From Gammaproteobacteria bacterium (GTDB lineage Bacteria; Pseudomonadota; Gammaproteobacteria; DSM-19610), in NCBI GenBank assembly GCA_030618475.1, contig JAUXDG010000038.1:1-15733 (forward strand): a stretch of 15,733 nucleotides of DNA, in the 5' to 3' direction. Shown here in pieces: positions 1 to 7,306 of this stretch. How positions within the stretch are numbered: position 1 is the first letter of the stretch; the number at the start of each line of letters is the position of its first letter. The notes beneath the pieces were generated by a model. The model was not told where the DNA came from, did no database searches, and saw nothing but the letters and a program-made list of their open reading frames with translations. Made by a program: the position numbers and the translations under genes.

Positions 1-920
1 TGACCGTCCTGCTCCAGTGCCACCGCCAGCCCGGTCCACCATAAAGACTGGTTTGGTTGTACCTGAAGAGCTTGTCGGTAATCAGAGGCGGACTCTGTAT
101 GCCTGCCTATTCGATAGAGGATCGCTGCGCGCAGTGCCAGTGTTTCGGCATCAGCCTGGCGTTGACCTGTTGCCCGGTCCAGTGTCTCCAGCGCTGGCAC
201 AAGTTCGTCCCTCGCCGCCAGCAATTGTGCGTAAGGACGCGCCAGCGCAAGCCGGTTAGAGTCTGTGACCAAACCTTCGGCCAGTAATCGCTCCGCTTTA
301 TCCTCTTGTTGTCTGCTTACGTGCAAAGCAGCCAATTGTCTGCGAGCACTGACGTGCCGGGAGTATTCATCGAGCGCCTGCCTTAACAAGCTTTCGCCAC
401 GTTGTTGATGGTGCCTGGATAGCGCCTGTTGCGCACTGGCGAATAAACGATCCGCCTTTTGTGCAGGCGTTAGAATATTGACCGGCCTGACGACAGTTTC
501 TGCCGGCGTTTCCAGCGCTGCCTGTAGCGGTTCTGCTCGCGGCGCAACGGGTTTGTCCAATGGTTTCTCCATGGATTCGGGTTGCTTTGTAATAGCGGCA
601 AGCGGTGCGGTATTGACGTTGTTCTTAGTGGCTGCTGTTTCAAGCTGCGCAATCTGCTCAGGCCCGGCCGCTTCAGCGGCGGTCTGTGGAGTAATGTCGG
701 CTTCAGATTCGGACCTGCTGTTCCACCAGATGCCTGCCTGGTAGCTCGCAACGATCGCCAGTAGTCCGGCCACACCCCAGGCTGCAAAAGACAGGCTGTC
801 AACCCCTTTAAGCCGGTTAATGTTGACCAGCCCCATGCCCTGTAAAGCTGCGATGTGTGACCCGTTAACGGGTCCGCGCCTCTTATCAAGGTCTTTCAGT
901 ATTTGATTGATCAAACTCAT
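1..920 (-). CDS. mshN: MSHA biogenesis protein MshN, TPR protein (C-terminus cut by window edge)
   Basis: The frame is open from an ATG at 920 to the left edge (306 codons, no stop). It begins MSLINQILKDLDKRRG, the hallmark N-terminus of MshN proteins. A single membrane segment lies at about residues 45-66, followed by a Pro/Ala/Glu-rich linker to about residue 150. After that comes an alanine-rich, helical TPR-like region (for example QQALSRHHQQRGESLLRQAL). MshN is therefore probably an inner-membrane protein with a periplasmic TPR domain that supports pilus assembly. The ATG overlaps the TGA of mshM (ATGA at 917-920), implying translational coupling. Family identity is strong from the N-terminus and position; the exact role of MshN is poorly known. 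mshE and mshG would be expected just beyond the edge. Confidence 0.9.
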   Translation of the reverse strand, partial: MSLINQILKDLDKRRGPVNGSHIAALQGMGLVNINRLKGVDSLSFAAWGVAGLLAIVASYQAGIWWNSRSESEADITPQTAAEAAGPEQIAQLETAATKNNVNTAPLAAITKQPESMEKPLDKPVAPRAEPLQAALETPAETVVRPVNILTPAQKADRLFASAQQALSRHHQQRGESLLRQALDEYSRHVSARRQLAALHVSRQQEDKAERLLAEGLVTDSNRLALARPYAQLLAARDELVPALETLDRATGQRQADAETLALRAAILYRIGRHTESASDYRQALQVQPNQSLWWTGLAVALEQDG

Positions 921-1819
921 AAGCCGTAGGCGTACAACAGGCCGGCACTGGTCAGTGCGATCAGGCCGGCCAGGCCGGTGACGATGGTCAGCCAGCGGGG
1001 TCTGCGATGCAGGACGTCTTCGGTGTCTCTGGCTGCACGTTGAATATGGGTGCGCCTGATCTCCAGGCTACCCGAACCATAGGCGGCCATGAGTGATTTG
1101 TGGCAAAGCAGGTTGACCAGACGCGGTATGCCACGGCTGCTGCGATGTAGTTGCCTGATTGCACGTGCGTTGAATAAGGCAGGGCCCCGGTAACCGGCAA
1201 CACGCAAGCGATGTTGAACATATTCGCCCAGGGCACGGCGATTCAGCGGGGTTAGTTGATAGGAAAAGACAATCCTTTGTTTGAGTTGCCGCATCTTACA
1301 CTGGGCAAGGCGTACATCCAGTTCAGGCTGTCCAAACAGCACCACCTGCAGCAGTTTTCTTTTTTCTGTTTCCAGGTTGGTCAGCAGCCGTAGGGCTTCA
1401 AGACTGTCATCCGGGATAGCCTGGGCTTCATCGAGCAGTAATACGATTTGCTTGCCGTTGCTGTTTAGCTCCAGAAGGCGCCCGGTAATCAGTTTAAGCA
1501 GTCTGTGTTGTCCGATGTTGCGGGCAAACTCGATACCGAGTTCTTCTGCCAGTGCCATGCGCAACGCGGTAGGATTGAGGAATGGATTGGGTATATACGC
1601 GGTGACAGTGTTCTCATCGAGCAGCTTCATGAGTTGTCTGCAAATGAGCGTTTTGCCGGTGCCGACTTCACCGCTAACCTTAATAAAACCCTCACCACCC
1701 TGCAAGGCGACCAGCAGGACATTGAGTGCTTCCTGATGACTGTGGTAGTTAAAGAAAAAATCCGTATCCGGTGTCAGCGTAAACGGCGGTTCACTGAGAC
1801 TGTAGTGCTGCAGATACAT
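917..1819 (-). CDS. mshM: MSHA biogenesis ATPase MshM (ExeA/GspA-like AAA protein)
   Basis: With the ATG at 1819 the product is 300 residues and starts MYLQHYSLSEPPFTLTPD, matching the usual MshM/ExeA opening. Walker A is GEVGTGKT at residues 50-57 and Walker B IVLLLDEAQ at about 125-133; a hydrophobic segment at about 277-297 anchors the C-terminus. ExeA/GspA ATPases help insert secretins through peptidoglycan, and by analogy MshM probably assists MshL. Unlike ExeA it has no peptidoglycan-binding domain after the membrane segment. An upstream in-frame start at 1867 would overlap mshL by 29 nt and add 16 non-family residues, so I prefer 1819, 19 nt after mshL. An AAAAGG about 11 nt upstream is a modest ribosome site. 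Confidence 0.9.
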   Translation of the reverse strand: MYLQHYSLSEPPFTLTPDTDFFFNYHSHQEALNVLLVALQGGEGFIKVSGEVGTGKTLICRQLMKLLDENTVTAYIPNPFLNPTALRMALAEELGIEFARNIGQHRLLKLITGRLLELNSNGKQIVLLLDEAQAIPDDSLEALRLLTNLETEKRKLLQVVLFGQPELDVRLAQCKMRQLKQRIVFSYQLTPLNRRALGEYVQHRLRVAGYRGPALFNARAIRQLHRSSRGIPRLVNLLCHKSLMAAYGSGSLEIRRTHIQRAARDTEDVLHRRPRWLTIVTGLAGLIALTSAGLLYAYGL

Positions 1820-1838
1820 ACCAAGCCATGCCTTTTCT

Positions 1839-3602
1839 TTATGGATAGTCCGGGTGCTGTATGGCACGGAAGCGCTGCGTGGCTTGCTGGACCTGTTGTT
1901 GCCAGACCCGGTTACTGCTCACCAAGACCGGGCGTAACAGGATGACCAGTTCGGTCTTGGTGGAGGTCTTGCGCGTGTGGCGGAACATGTGGCCGATGAC
2001 CGGCATATCACCGAGGAAAGGCGTCGATGCTACCTCGTTCCGCACCAGTTCCTGCATCAGCCCGCCAATGACAACGACCTGACCATTTTCGGCCTGAACG
2101 ATAGTGTCCGTTTCACGTATGGTGCTTTTCGCCAGAGGGACTCTTAGGCTTCTGCTATTGTCATCTGAGGAGGCTGAGGTGACCACGCCGAGATCCTTAT
2201 TGTCTGCGACGACCTGGCTGATAGCAGGATGCACATGAAGGGTGATCCTGCCGTCGCTGTCGATCTGTGGCGTCACGTCCAGCGCAACACCCGAGAAAAA
2301 CGGTGTCAGTGTAACGTCTGCGGATTGGTTTGAGACCCCTACCGCGATGTCGGTCTCGACGTCAATGTCGGTGACAAAGTATTCATCCGTTCCAACCTTG
2401 ATAATGGCTTTCTGATTGTTAACGGTGGATACACGGGGGCTGGACAGTACCTGCACGTCACCCTGGGTCTTGAGTAGCTCTATGAGGGTATTGAAGTCAC
2501 CGAGGTGGGCCTGCAGGGCGAATACACCACCGAAGGCGCTGGCGCCGTCAGTCAACGCGAGGTTTTTCAGTGGGACGATAGTGCCGGCGAGTTCGGATAC
2601 GCCGTTTTTGAAAATCGTTCCACCGCCGACCTGCCCTATCTTGGTTTGATAGTTTCCGCCGAAATCAATCAGTGCGTTCCAGTTGACACCCGTCTGGAAA
2701 GCGTCGTTGAGTTCAACTTCAAGTATCTTGGCTTCTATGATGACTTGCCGGCTTACCGACTCCTGCAGGATATCGAGATACTGTTTAATATCCAGCAGCT
2801 CACGCGGCATCGCCCGGATCAGGACAATACCGGATAAGGGGTTGATGACGACTTTGCGGCCCTTTTCCTCGCCGATGATCATTTTCAGTGAGGTGTGAAG
2901 GTCCCGCCAGAAATCCGTTTCGGATCGCGTGGTAATCTGGGCACCCGAAAAACTGTTTTGGCCGGAATTATTCGGGTCGCTGCCGGACCTCGAGGACTTG
3001 CTGGAAGAGTTTGAGTTGTTATTTGCACTGTGGCCGCCGTCACCGATGTTGGCCGGCGACTGGGTAATCTGACCGGAGCTGACGCGTGTTCTCGAGCCTC
3101 CCTTGCGTTCGATATCGAGATAATTCACTTTGAATACCTGGGAGCGCATGCGTGAGGGAAATATCTGGTAAACACCGTGACTGTAGCGGTATTCATAACC
3201 GTATACGTCGCGTACCGTTGCCAGGACATCTTCGGTGGATACGTTTTTGAGATCCAGGGTCAGTGTGCCGGACACATCAGGGTGTACCACCATATTGTCT
3301 TCCGTGCCATCAACCAGGCTCATGAACAACTGCCGTGCCGGGGCTTCGTTCACCGATACATCGAAAGTAGGAACTTCGGGTTTAATAACTCCCAGAGTGC
3401 TTGATGCCGGTGGTAACAGGGCGCGCTGGACTTCCACTGGCGGTTCAACAGCTTTGCTTTGTTGTCTTGTTTCTGCATCCTCAAGTGACTTTTGAATCGA
3501 CGGCATGGTCGGCGTGTCTTTCTCAGGCATGATTTGACAGGCGCTCAGCAGCAGGATCGCTGCCAACAGCTTGATGGCGTGGATGCGGGAATTTCTGTTC
3601 AC
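1839..3602 (-). CDS. mshL: MSHA outer-membrane secretin lipoprotein MshL
   Basis: This 587-residue secretin forms the outer-membrane channel through which the MSHA pilus exits. The start is GTG with AAAGG 7 nt upstream, and it overlaps the mshK stop as GTGA (3599-3602). Residues 1-22 are a lipoprotein signal with lipobox LSAC (Cys22). A secretin/TonB short N-terminal domain follows at about 85-150, then a Ser/Asn/Gly-rich linker at about 184-222. An N1-type domain lies at about 225-280 and the C-terminal secretin domain at about 285-560, including the conserved IVQAENGQVVVIGGLMQE stretch and the closing TELVILLRPVLV. Length and domain order fit the MshL/PilQ family. It sits between mshK and mshM, as in known MSHA loci. 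Confidence 0.95.
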   Translation of the reverse strand: MNRNSRIHAIKLLAAILLLSACQIMPEKDTPTMPSIQKSLEDAETRQQSKAVEPPVEVQRALLPPASSTLGVIKPEVPTFDVSVNEAPARQLFMSLVDGTEDNMVVHPDVSGTLTLDLKNVSTEDVLATVRDVYGYEYRYSHGVYQIFPSRMRSQVFKVNYLDIERKGGSRTRVSSGQITQSPANIGDGGHSANNNSNSSSKSSRSGSDPNNSGQNSFSGAQITTRSETDFWRDLHTSLKMIIGEEKGRKVVINPLSGIVLIRAMPRELLDIKQYLDILQESVSRQVIIEAKILEVELNDAFQTGVNWNALIDFGGNYQTKIGQVGGGTIFKNGVSELAGTIVPLKNLALTDGASAFGGVFALQAHLGDFNTLIELLKTQGDVQVLSSPRVSTVNNQKAIIKVGTDEYFVTDIDVETDIAVGVSNQSADVTLTPFFSGVALDVTPQIDSDGRITLHVHPAISQVVADNKDLGVVTSASSDDNSRSLRVPLAKSTIRETDTIVQAENGQVVVIGGLMQELVRNEVASTPFLGDMPVIGHMFRHTRKTSTKTELVILLRPVLVSSNRVWQQQVQQATQRFRAIQHPDYP

Positions 3603-3928
3603 GGCCTTACCTTTATCGATTCAGGAAGCAGGTGCAGCGTCAGCGTGCGACCTCTGCTGTTAAGCAATACACGTGAATCATGGATACGAACGACGCGTGC
3701 GGAGCCGATCCGCTCCCCTTCCTTGACCCGTGTCCCGTTGATTACGGCGATTCGGCGTTGAGGGGAAGAAAGAATGGACTGCAGAGACCAGCTACTGTCG
3801 GAGTGGCTTTCTGCACTGCCAAAATAATTCTTCGGATCGGTCGGTTGAGTCGGATCCTTCAGGGCGTGCGCGTTGCCGGCCAATCCAGGGCCCAGTAGCA
3901 GCAGAGCACAGATCGATTTTCTATCCAT
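3599..3928 (-). CDS. mshK: MSHA biogenesis protein MshK
   Basis: This 109-residue protein has a cleavable signal peptide (about residues 1-22, ending NAHA) followed by LKDPTQPTDP, the typical short periplasmic opening of MshK. The C-terminal half (AVINGTRVKEGERIGSARV) resembles the small beta domain of PilP/GspC-like proteins that contact the secretin. A role linking the inner-membrane complex to MshL is likely but inferred. The ATG lies 8 nt inside the end of mshJ, with a G-rich ribosome site (GGGGG, 6 nt upstream). Position between mshJ and mshL matches known MSHA operons and supports the name more than sequence identity, since this family is poorly conserved. Confidence 0.85.
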   Translation of the reverse strand: MDRKSICALLLLGPGLAGNAHALKDPTQPTDPKNYFGSAESHSDSSWSLQSILSSPQRRIAVINGTRVKEGERIGSARVVRIHDSRVLLNSRGRTLTLHLLPESIKVRP

Positions 3929-4574
3929 GTTGTGCCCCCAGGGTATAGAGTTGCAGGCGGGTCTCTGCCCGGGGATATTCGGTGGTCTGTAAATTCACCT
4001 TTTGCCAGAAGAATTTCCAGGGCATGGCTTCGAGTTCCTGCAGATAGCGCAGAAGATCCAGGTATCCACCTTCAACAACCATCTCCAGCTGATAGCGACC
4101 AAGGCCGGCATTGTTACTGTTTTTATGGAGAGCAAGATTATCCAGCGACTCGCTGCTGGCCTGTAAGGATTTCAGTTTCAGTCCACGATGGCCGGTGAGC
4201 ACCTGCTTGAGTACTTCGGCAGCCTGGGCTGGTTCTACCAACGCGCCAAGTTGACCAGTGATTCTTGCCTCGAGCCCAGACAGTTCGGCAGCAAGGCGGT
4301 CCCGGCTTTCATAGCGTGAGACCAGTGGGTTATGGTCTGATTTGTCATTGAAAAGGCTGGCCTGCCGGTGCAAGGCACTCAGCTTCATTTCGAGATCTGC
4401 GATACGTTGTTCAGCGACCTGCTGGGACTCGAGTGCGGGCTGCAGGCCCAGGGAGTCGACGATCAGAAACAAAACCACCACGCTCGCTGCTAACAGCAAA
4501 ATGCGTTCACGCAGATCGAGCGCATCGATACGCTCGCCCCATTGCTGAAGTCGCACTGTCACGGCTACTGTCAC
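3921..4574 (-). CDS. mshJ: MSHA biogenesis protein MshJ (PilO/GspM-like)
   Basis: This 217-residue protein has a short cytoplasmic N-terminus, one membrane segment at about 24-44 (LLLAASVVVLFLIVDSLG), a coiled-coil region at about 48-85 and a small C-terminal domain ending in a beta strand (ETRLQLYTLG). This is the layout of PilO/GspM proteins, which pair with PilN-like partners to form the periplasmic alignment complex. The start is GTG at 4574, forming GTGA with the stop of mshI2 and preceded by GGAGAG 5 nt upstream. A second in-frame GTG four codons later is possible. The gene is called MshJ from fold and from its place between a PilN-like gene and mshK. Confidence 0.87.
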   Translation of the reverse strand: MTVAVTVRLQQWGERIDALDLRERILLLAASVVVLFLIVDSLGLQPALESQQVAEQRIADLEMKLSALHRQASLFNDKSDHNPLVSRYESRDRLAAELSGLEARITGQLGALVEPAQAAEVLKQVLTGHRGLKLKSLQASSESLDNLALHKNSNNAGLGRYQLEMVVEGGYLDLLRYLQELEAMPWKFFWQKVNLQTTEYPRAETRLQLYTLGAQHG

Positions 4575-5170
4575 GACATCTCTCCCTTGTGATTGCGCAA
4601 CACAAACTGAATCTGGGGTTTATCGGCAGCGATACGTTTCATTGACACGGTTTCGAAGCTTGTTTCGGACAGGCCCTGTCGTTTTTCCAGGTGTTGGAGA
4701 TAGATCGGTACCAGCTTGGCATCGAGTGTTATGCCACGAATTTCTATCTGGCCTTCGCCGTTAACGGTGACCCCTTCCAGCCATAAGCCGGGTATGTGCT
4801 GTTCAGCCAGGGCCCTGAACTGTCCCGAAAAAGCGCTGTGATGCTGGACCACCAACTGGTCAAACTGGATCAGCAGACTGTTGCGCTGGTCGATATCGGC
4901 CATCAGCTGTGCGATCTCTGCATCCAGTGCCTCGGTATCCGGTGTCTGGTAAGCCGCTTCGAGAGCTCCGATCTGTTGACGAATGTGGTGGTGCTGTTGT
5001 TGCAGTGCTTCAGCTGACTGTTCCATGCTGGCCAGTGACCAGCGTACATGTCCAAGGATGGCAACCAACAGCACCAGTACCGCAGCGGCAATCTGTACCA
5101 GCGTGGTGGCAGAAAACACCTTGTGCTGTTTTCTGAACACCGGTTGAAAAAGATTGATCTGTTGGTGCAT
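4571..5170 (-). CDS. mshI2: MSHA biogenesis protein MshI2, PilN-like
   Basis: This 199-residue protein opens MHQQINLFQPVFRKQHKVFS, the conserved INLxxP motif of PilN proteins that binds PilM-type cytoplasmic partners. A membrane segment follows at about 22-44 (TTLVQIAAAVLVLLVAILGH), then a coiled coil at about 48-100 and a small alpha/beta domain to the end. It should pair with MshJ in the inner-membrane alignment complex. It is the first gene of the msh run in this window; no PilM-like mshI or mshH precedes it, which is unusual (see findings). The ATG has only a weak ribosome site. The family call is firm; the suffix 2 follows Shewanella/Vibrio naming. Confidence 0.87.
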   Translation of the reverse strand: MHQQINLFQPVFRKQHKVFSATTLVQIAAAVLVLLVAILGHVRWSLASMEQSAEALQQQHHHIRQQIGALEAAYQTPDTEALDAEIAQLMADIDQRNSLLIQFDQLVVQHHSAFSGQFRALAEQHIPGLWLEGVTVNGEGQIEIRGITLDAKLVPIYLQHLEKRQGLSETSFETVSMKRIAADKPQIQFVLRNHKGEMS

Positions 5171-5539
5171 GTTGCTAACGTATCTCGCTCAAATCAGCGG
5201 ACCAGGTCGCTGCGCAGTGCTGTCAGGTAGCATCACAGCTCACCGTGGACCGTCAAATTTCCAACGGTTTGATGTGCTTGCCGACGCTCTCCGGGAACAC
5301 GGCCGGTCATGGCACAGGCTGCCGCCTGAGTCAACGAACTCGACTTAACAGTATGATTATTCAATTAATTATCTATACCCCATTATTATTGAAGACATTC
5401 CGGGCAGCCTTTCAGCTGGATAACGATGCATAGCAGGCTTATTGCCTGGTTTTTAGCAAGCAAGATTCAGGCCCGAGGGTAATCAATTGTTATGAAAAGA
5501 AAAGCCGTGCGAGGAAAGCCCGGCCAGGCGGTGCCGCCG
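5171..5539 (-). promoter_or_regulatory. Gap upstream of the msh operon, presumed promoter region
   Basis: This stretch between pyrD and mshI2 has no convincing gene. Its pyrD-proximal end carries a terminator (5494-5524), so mshI2 needs its own promoter here. An AT-rich block at about 5341-5400 contains TATA-like words on the minus strand (GGTATAGATAAT) but no well-spaced -35 box, and I could not choose one promoter. Further in there is a small hairpin (CAGGC-TGCC-GCCTG, 5315-5328) and a minus-strand TTGACT without a good -10. No sigma-54 site was found in the right orientation. If the promoter lies in the AT-rich block, the leader before mshI2 is about 170-200 nt. Confidence 0.4.
5494..5524 (-). 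terminator. Likely Rho-independent terminator of pyrD
   Basis: On the minus strand, 15 nt after the pyrD stop, GCCGGGC (5524-5518) and GCACGGC (5510-5504) pair with one mismatch around a 7-nt loop. The run TTTTCTTTTC (5503-5494) follows immediately. The layout fits an intrinsic terminator; one mismatch and an interrupted T run lower the confidence. It would separate pyrD transcription from the msh operon. Confidence 0.6.
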
Positions 5540-6496
5540 CTAGCAGCAGCCAGGCTGGCCGTTTAACTGAAGGCTGCCAGTCAGTGTCTGGATGTCGGAC
5601 AGTTGGTGTTTTTCGAGGTAAGTCCGCATACCGTCATTGATCTTCTTGCAGACCAGTGGGTCGTAAAACAGAGCGGTACCAACCCCTACCGCACTGGCGC
5701 CGGCGATCAGAAATTCGATGGCATCTTCAGCGCTGGTCACCCCGCCCTGCCCGATGATGGGAATCTGGTGGGATCTGCAGACCTGGTAGACCTGGTGGAC
5801 CTTGAGCAGGGCAATGGGTTTGATGGCCGGGCCTGACAGCCCGCCCTGGTTATTGCCGATGACCGGTTGGCGTTCATCGATATCGATGGCCATGCCCATC
5901 ATGGTGTTGATCACGGCAAAGGCATCACTGCCCGCTTCTATGCAGAGGCGGGCATTGCCGGCAATGTCGGTCTGATTGGGCGACAGCTTGGTGATGAGCG
6001 GTTTTCCGGTGGCCTTGCGGCAGGTTTCGACAACGCGTGCTGACATCTGCGGATCGTTACCGAATGCGACCCCACCCTGCTTTACGTTCGGACAGGAAAT
6101 GTTAATTTCTATGGCGTCAATCGCAGAATCGTCGAAACGGCGTGTGACCTCGTAGTATTCCTCCACCGTTGATCCTGATACGTTAGCGATAAATCGTGTC
6201 TCGTCAAAATCGAGTTCGGGGAGAATGTTGTCGACCACGTGATCGACACCGGGGTTTTGCAAACCTATGGCATTCAGCATGCCCATCGGTGTTTCGTAAA
6301 CGCGATGTGGCGGGTTGCCAGGTCTGGGTTCGAGGGTGGTGCCTTTCAGGCAGACGGCACCCGCATCACGGTTGGAAAAACCCCTGACCCGTGTATATTC
6401 TTCGCCAAAACCGACGCAGCCTGATAACAGTACCAGGGGTGTGTTAAACGTCAGGCCGCAGAATTCAATACAGAGGGGATTGCTGGTTTGTATCAT
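5540..6496 (-). CDS. pyrD: Dihydroorotate dehydrogenase, class 1B-like catalytic subunit
   Basis: This 318-residue flavoprotein is of the PyrD class 1 type, which oxidises dihydroorotate to orotate in pyrimidine synthesis. Visible motifs are CLKGTT (49-54), NAIGLQNPG (75-83), and NISCPNVKQGG (132-142) with the catalytic Cys135. FMN-phosphate loops include GQGGV and GASAVGVGTALF near the end. A catalytic cysteine together with NISCPNVKxGG points to subclass 1B, which normally works with the iron-sulfur/FAD subunit PyrK and NAD. No pyrK is adjacent. Most Gammaproteobacteria use the membrane-bound class 2 enzyme instead. A related flavin dehydrogenase of the same fold, such as dihydropyrimidine dehydrogenase, is possible but less likely. 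It is divergent from trmL with a 55-nt spacer; the ribosome site is weak. Confidence 0.85.
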   Translation of the reverse strand: MIQTSNPLCIEFCGLTFNTPLVLLSGCVGFGEEYTRVRGFSNRDAGAVCLKGTTLEPRPGNPPHRVYETPMGMLNAIGLQNPGVDHVVDNILPELDFDETRFIANVSGSTVEEYYEVTRRFDDSAIDAIEINISCPNVKQGGVAFGNDPQMSARVVETCRKATGKPLITKLSPNQTDIAGNARLCIEAGSDAFAVINTMMGMAIDIDERQPVIGNNQGGLSGPAIKPIALLKVHQVYQVCRSHQIPIIGQGGVTSAEDAIEFLIAGASAVGVGTALFYDPLVCKKINDGMRTYLEKHQLSDIQTLTGSLQLNGQPGCC

Positions 6497-6551
6497 CGCA
6501 CGGGTATTTGACCTGAGTTGTCTTTGAAAGGGAAGTGTTCACCAAACAGCC

Positions 6552-7016
6552 ATGTTTCACGTCGTGCTCTACCAACCGGAAATCCCGCCCAACACCGGCA
6601 ATATCATCCGCTTGTGTGCCAATACCGGCAGTCGCCTGCATCTCATCAAGCCGCTGGGATTTGAACTGGATGATAAAAAACTGCGTCGTGCAGGGCTCGA
6701 TTACCGGGAATGGGCCAGTGTCGCGGTGTATGAATCGCTGGATGATTTCAACGCCTCAATCAAGCCAAATCGGGTCTGGGCCCTGTCTACGCGTGGAAGC
6801 CGAAGCTATAACGAAGTCAGCTACCAGGCAGAGGATGCCTTCCTGTTCGGTCCGGAAACCCGGGGTTTGCCACAGTCACTGCTGGAAGCGTTGGGGCGGG
6901 AGCAGGTAGTTCGATTGCCCATGGTTTCGCAAAGCCGCAGTCTGAACCTGTCCAATTCGGTTGCCGTGCTGGTGTACGAGGCCTGGCGCCAACAGGGCTT
7001 CAGCAAAGGGAAGTGA
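6552..7016 (+). CDS. trmL: tRNA (cytidine(34)/uridine(34)-2'-O)-methyltransferase TrmL
   Basis: This 154-residue SPOUT-family methyltransferase matches the usual TrmL (YibK) length of about 155. Signature segments are YQPEIPPNTGNIIRLCANTG near the N-terminus, KPLGFELDDKKLRRAGLDY, FGPETRGLP and the knot motif LPMVSQSRSLNLSNSVAV near the C-terminus. It methylates the ribose of the wobble base of tRNA-Leu isoacceptors using S-adenosylmethionine, with the trefoil knot forming the cofactor site. AAGGGAAG lies about 13 nt before the ATG as a somewhat distant ribosome site. It stands alone on the plus strand between pyrD (divergent) and the diguanylate cyclase (convergent). Confidence 0.96.
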   Translation: MFHVVLYQPEIPPNTGNIIRLCANTGSRLHLIKPLGFELDDKKLRRAGLDYREWASVAVYESLDDFNASIKPNRVWALSTRGSRSYNEVSYQAEDAFLFGPETRGLPQSLLEALGREQVVRLPMVSQSRSLNLSNSVAVLVYEAWRQQGFSKGK

Positions 7017-7306
7017 ACCGACTCTAATCTGCCTTTCGTTATCTTACCGAATAATTTCAGTAACAATATGTTATATATATAAATTATTGTTATCTATAAA
7101 ATTAGAGTATAAGTTAAATACAGTAAATGTAAGCCTAAATAAGGACGTGGTTTCTATATGCCCAAGTCAAGGCTACAGGGATGTCTTTGATCTTGTTCTA
7201 CATCAATGCGCCAGTTGCCCTATTCGAATCAAAACCAGTCATTCGCCATACACAGATATCCCGTCTGATGCGGTGCTTCAGATGTCCTGCGAGCGTTGTG
7301 CCGCCG
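7017..7306. other. Gap between convergent genes with AT-rich block
   Basis: No gene is supported here. The first 20 nt follow the trmL stop without a clear terminator hairpin. From about 7045 to 7145 the sequence turns strongly AT-rich, unlike its flanks, and includes the dyad listed separately. The last 160 nt return to normal composition and contain only a weak minus-strand hairpin (TCTGA...TCAGA, about 7264-7282) downstream of the cyclase stop. Confidence 0.5.
7061..7092. repeat. AT-rich inverted repeat
   Basis: TAACAATA (7061-7068) and TATTGTTA (7085-7092) are perfect inverted copies separated by 16 nt of alternating A/T. It lies downstream of both convergent genes. It could be a protein-binding dyad or a weak bidirectional end signal; the stem has too little GC for a standard terminator. 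Confidence 0.5.

Noticed and set aside
470..889. Minus-strand frame of 139 codons in the mshN region
   Set aside because: It is in a different frame from the MSLINQILKDL frame, which stays open to the edge and matches MshN.
5310..5326. Sigma-54-like TGGCAC word in the gap upstream of the msh operon
   Set aside because: It is on the plus strand, away from the msh genes, and the GG-to-GC spacing is 8 instead of 10.
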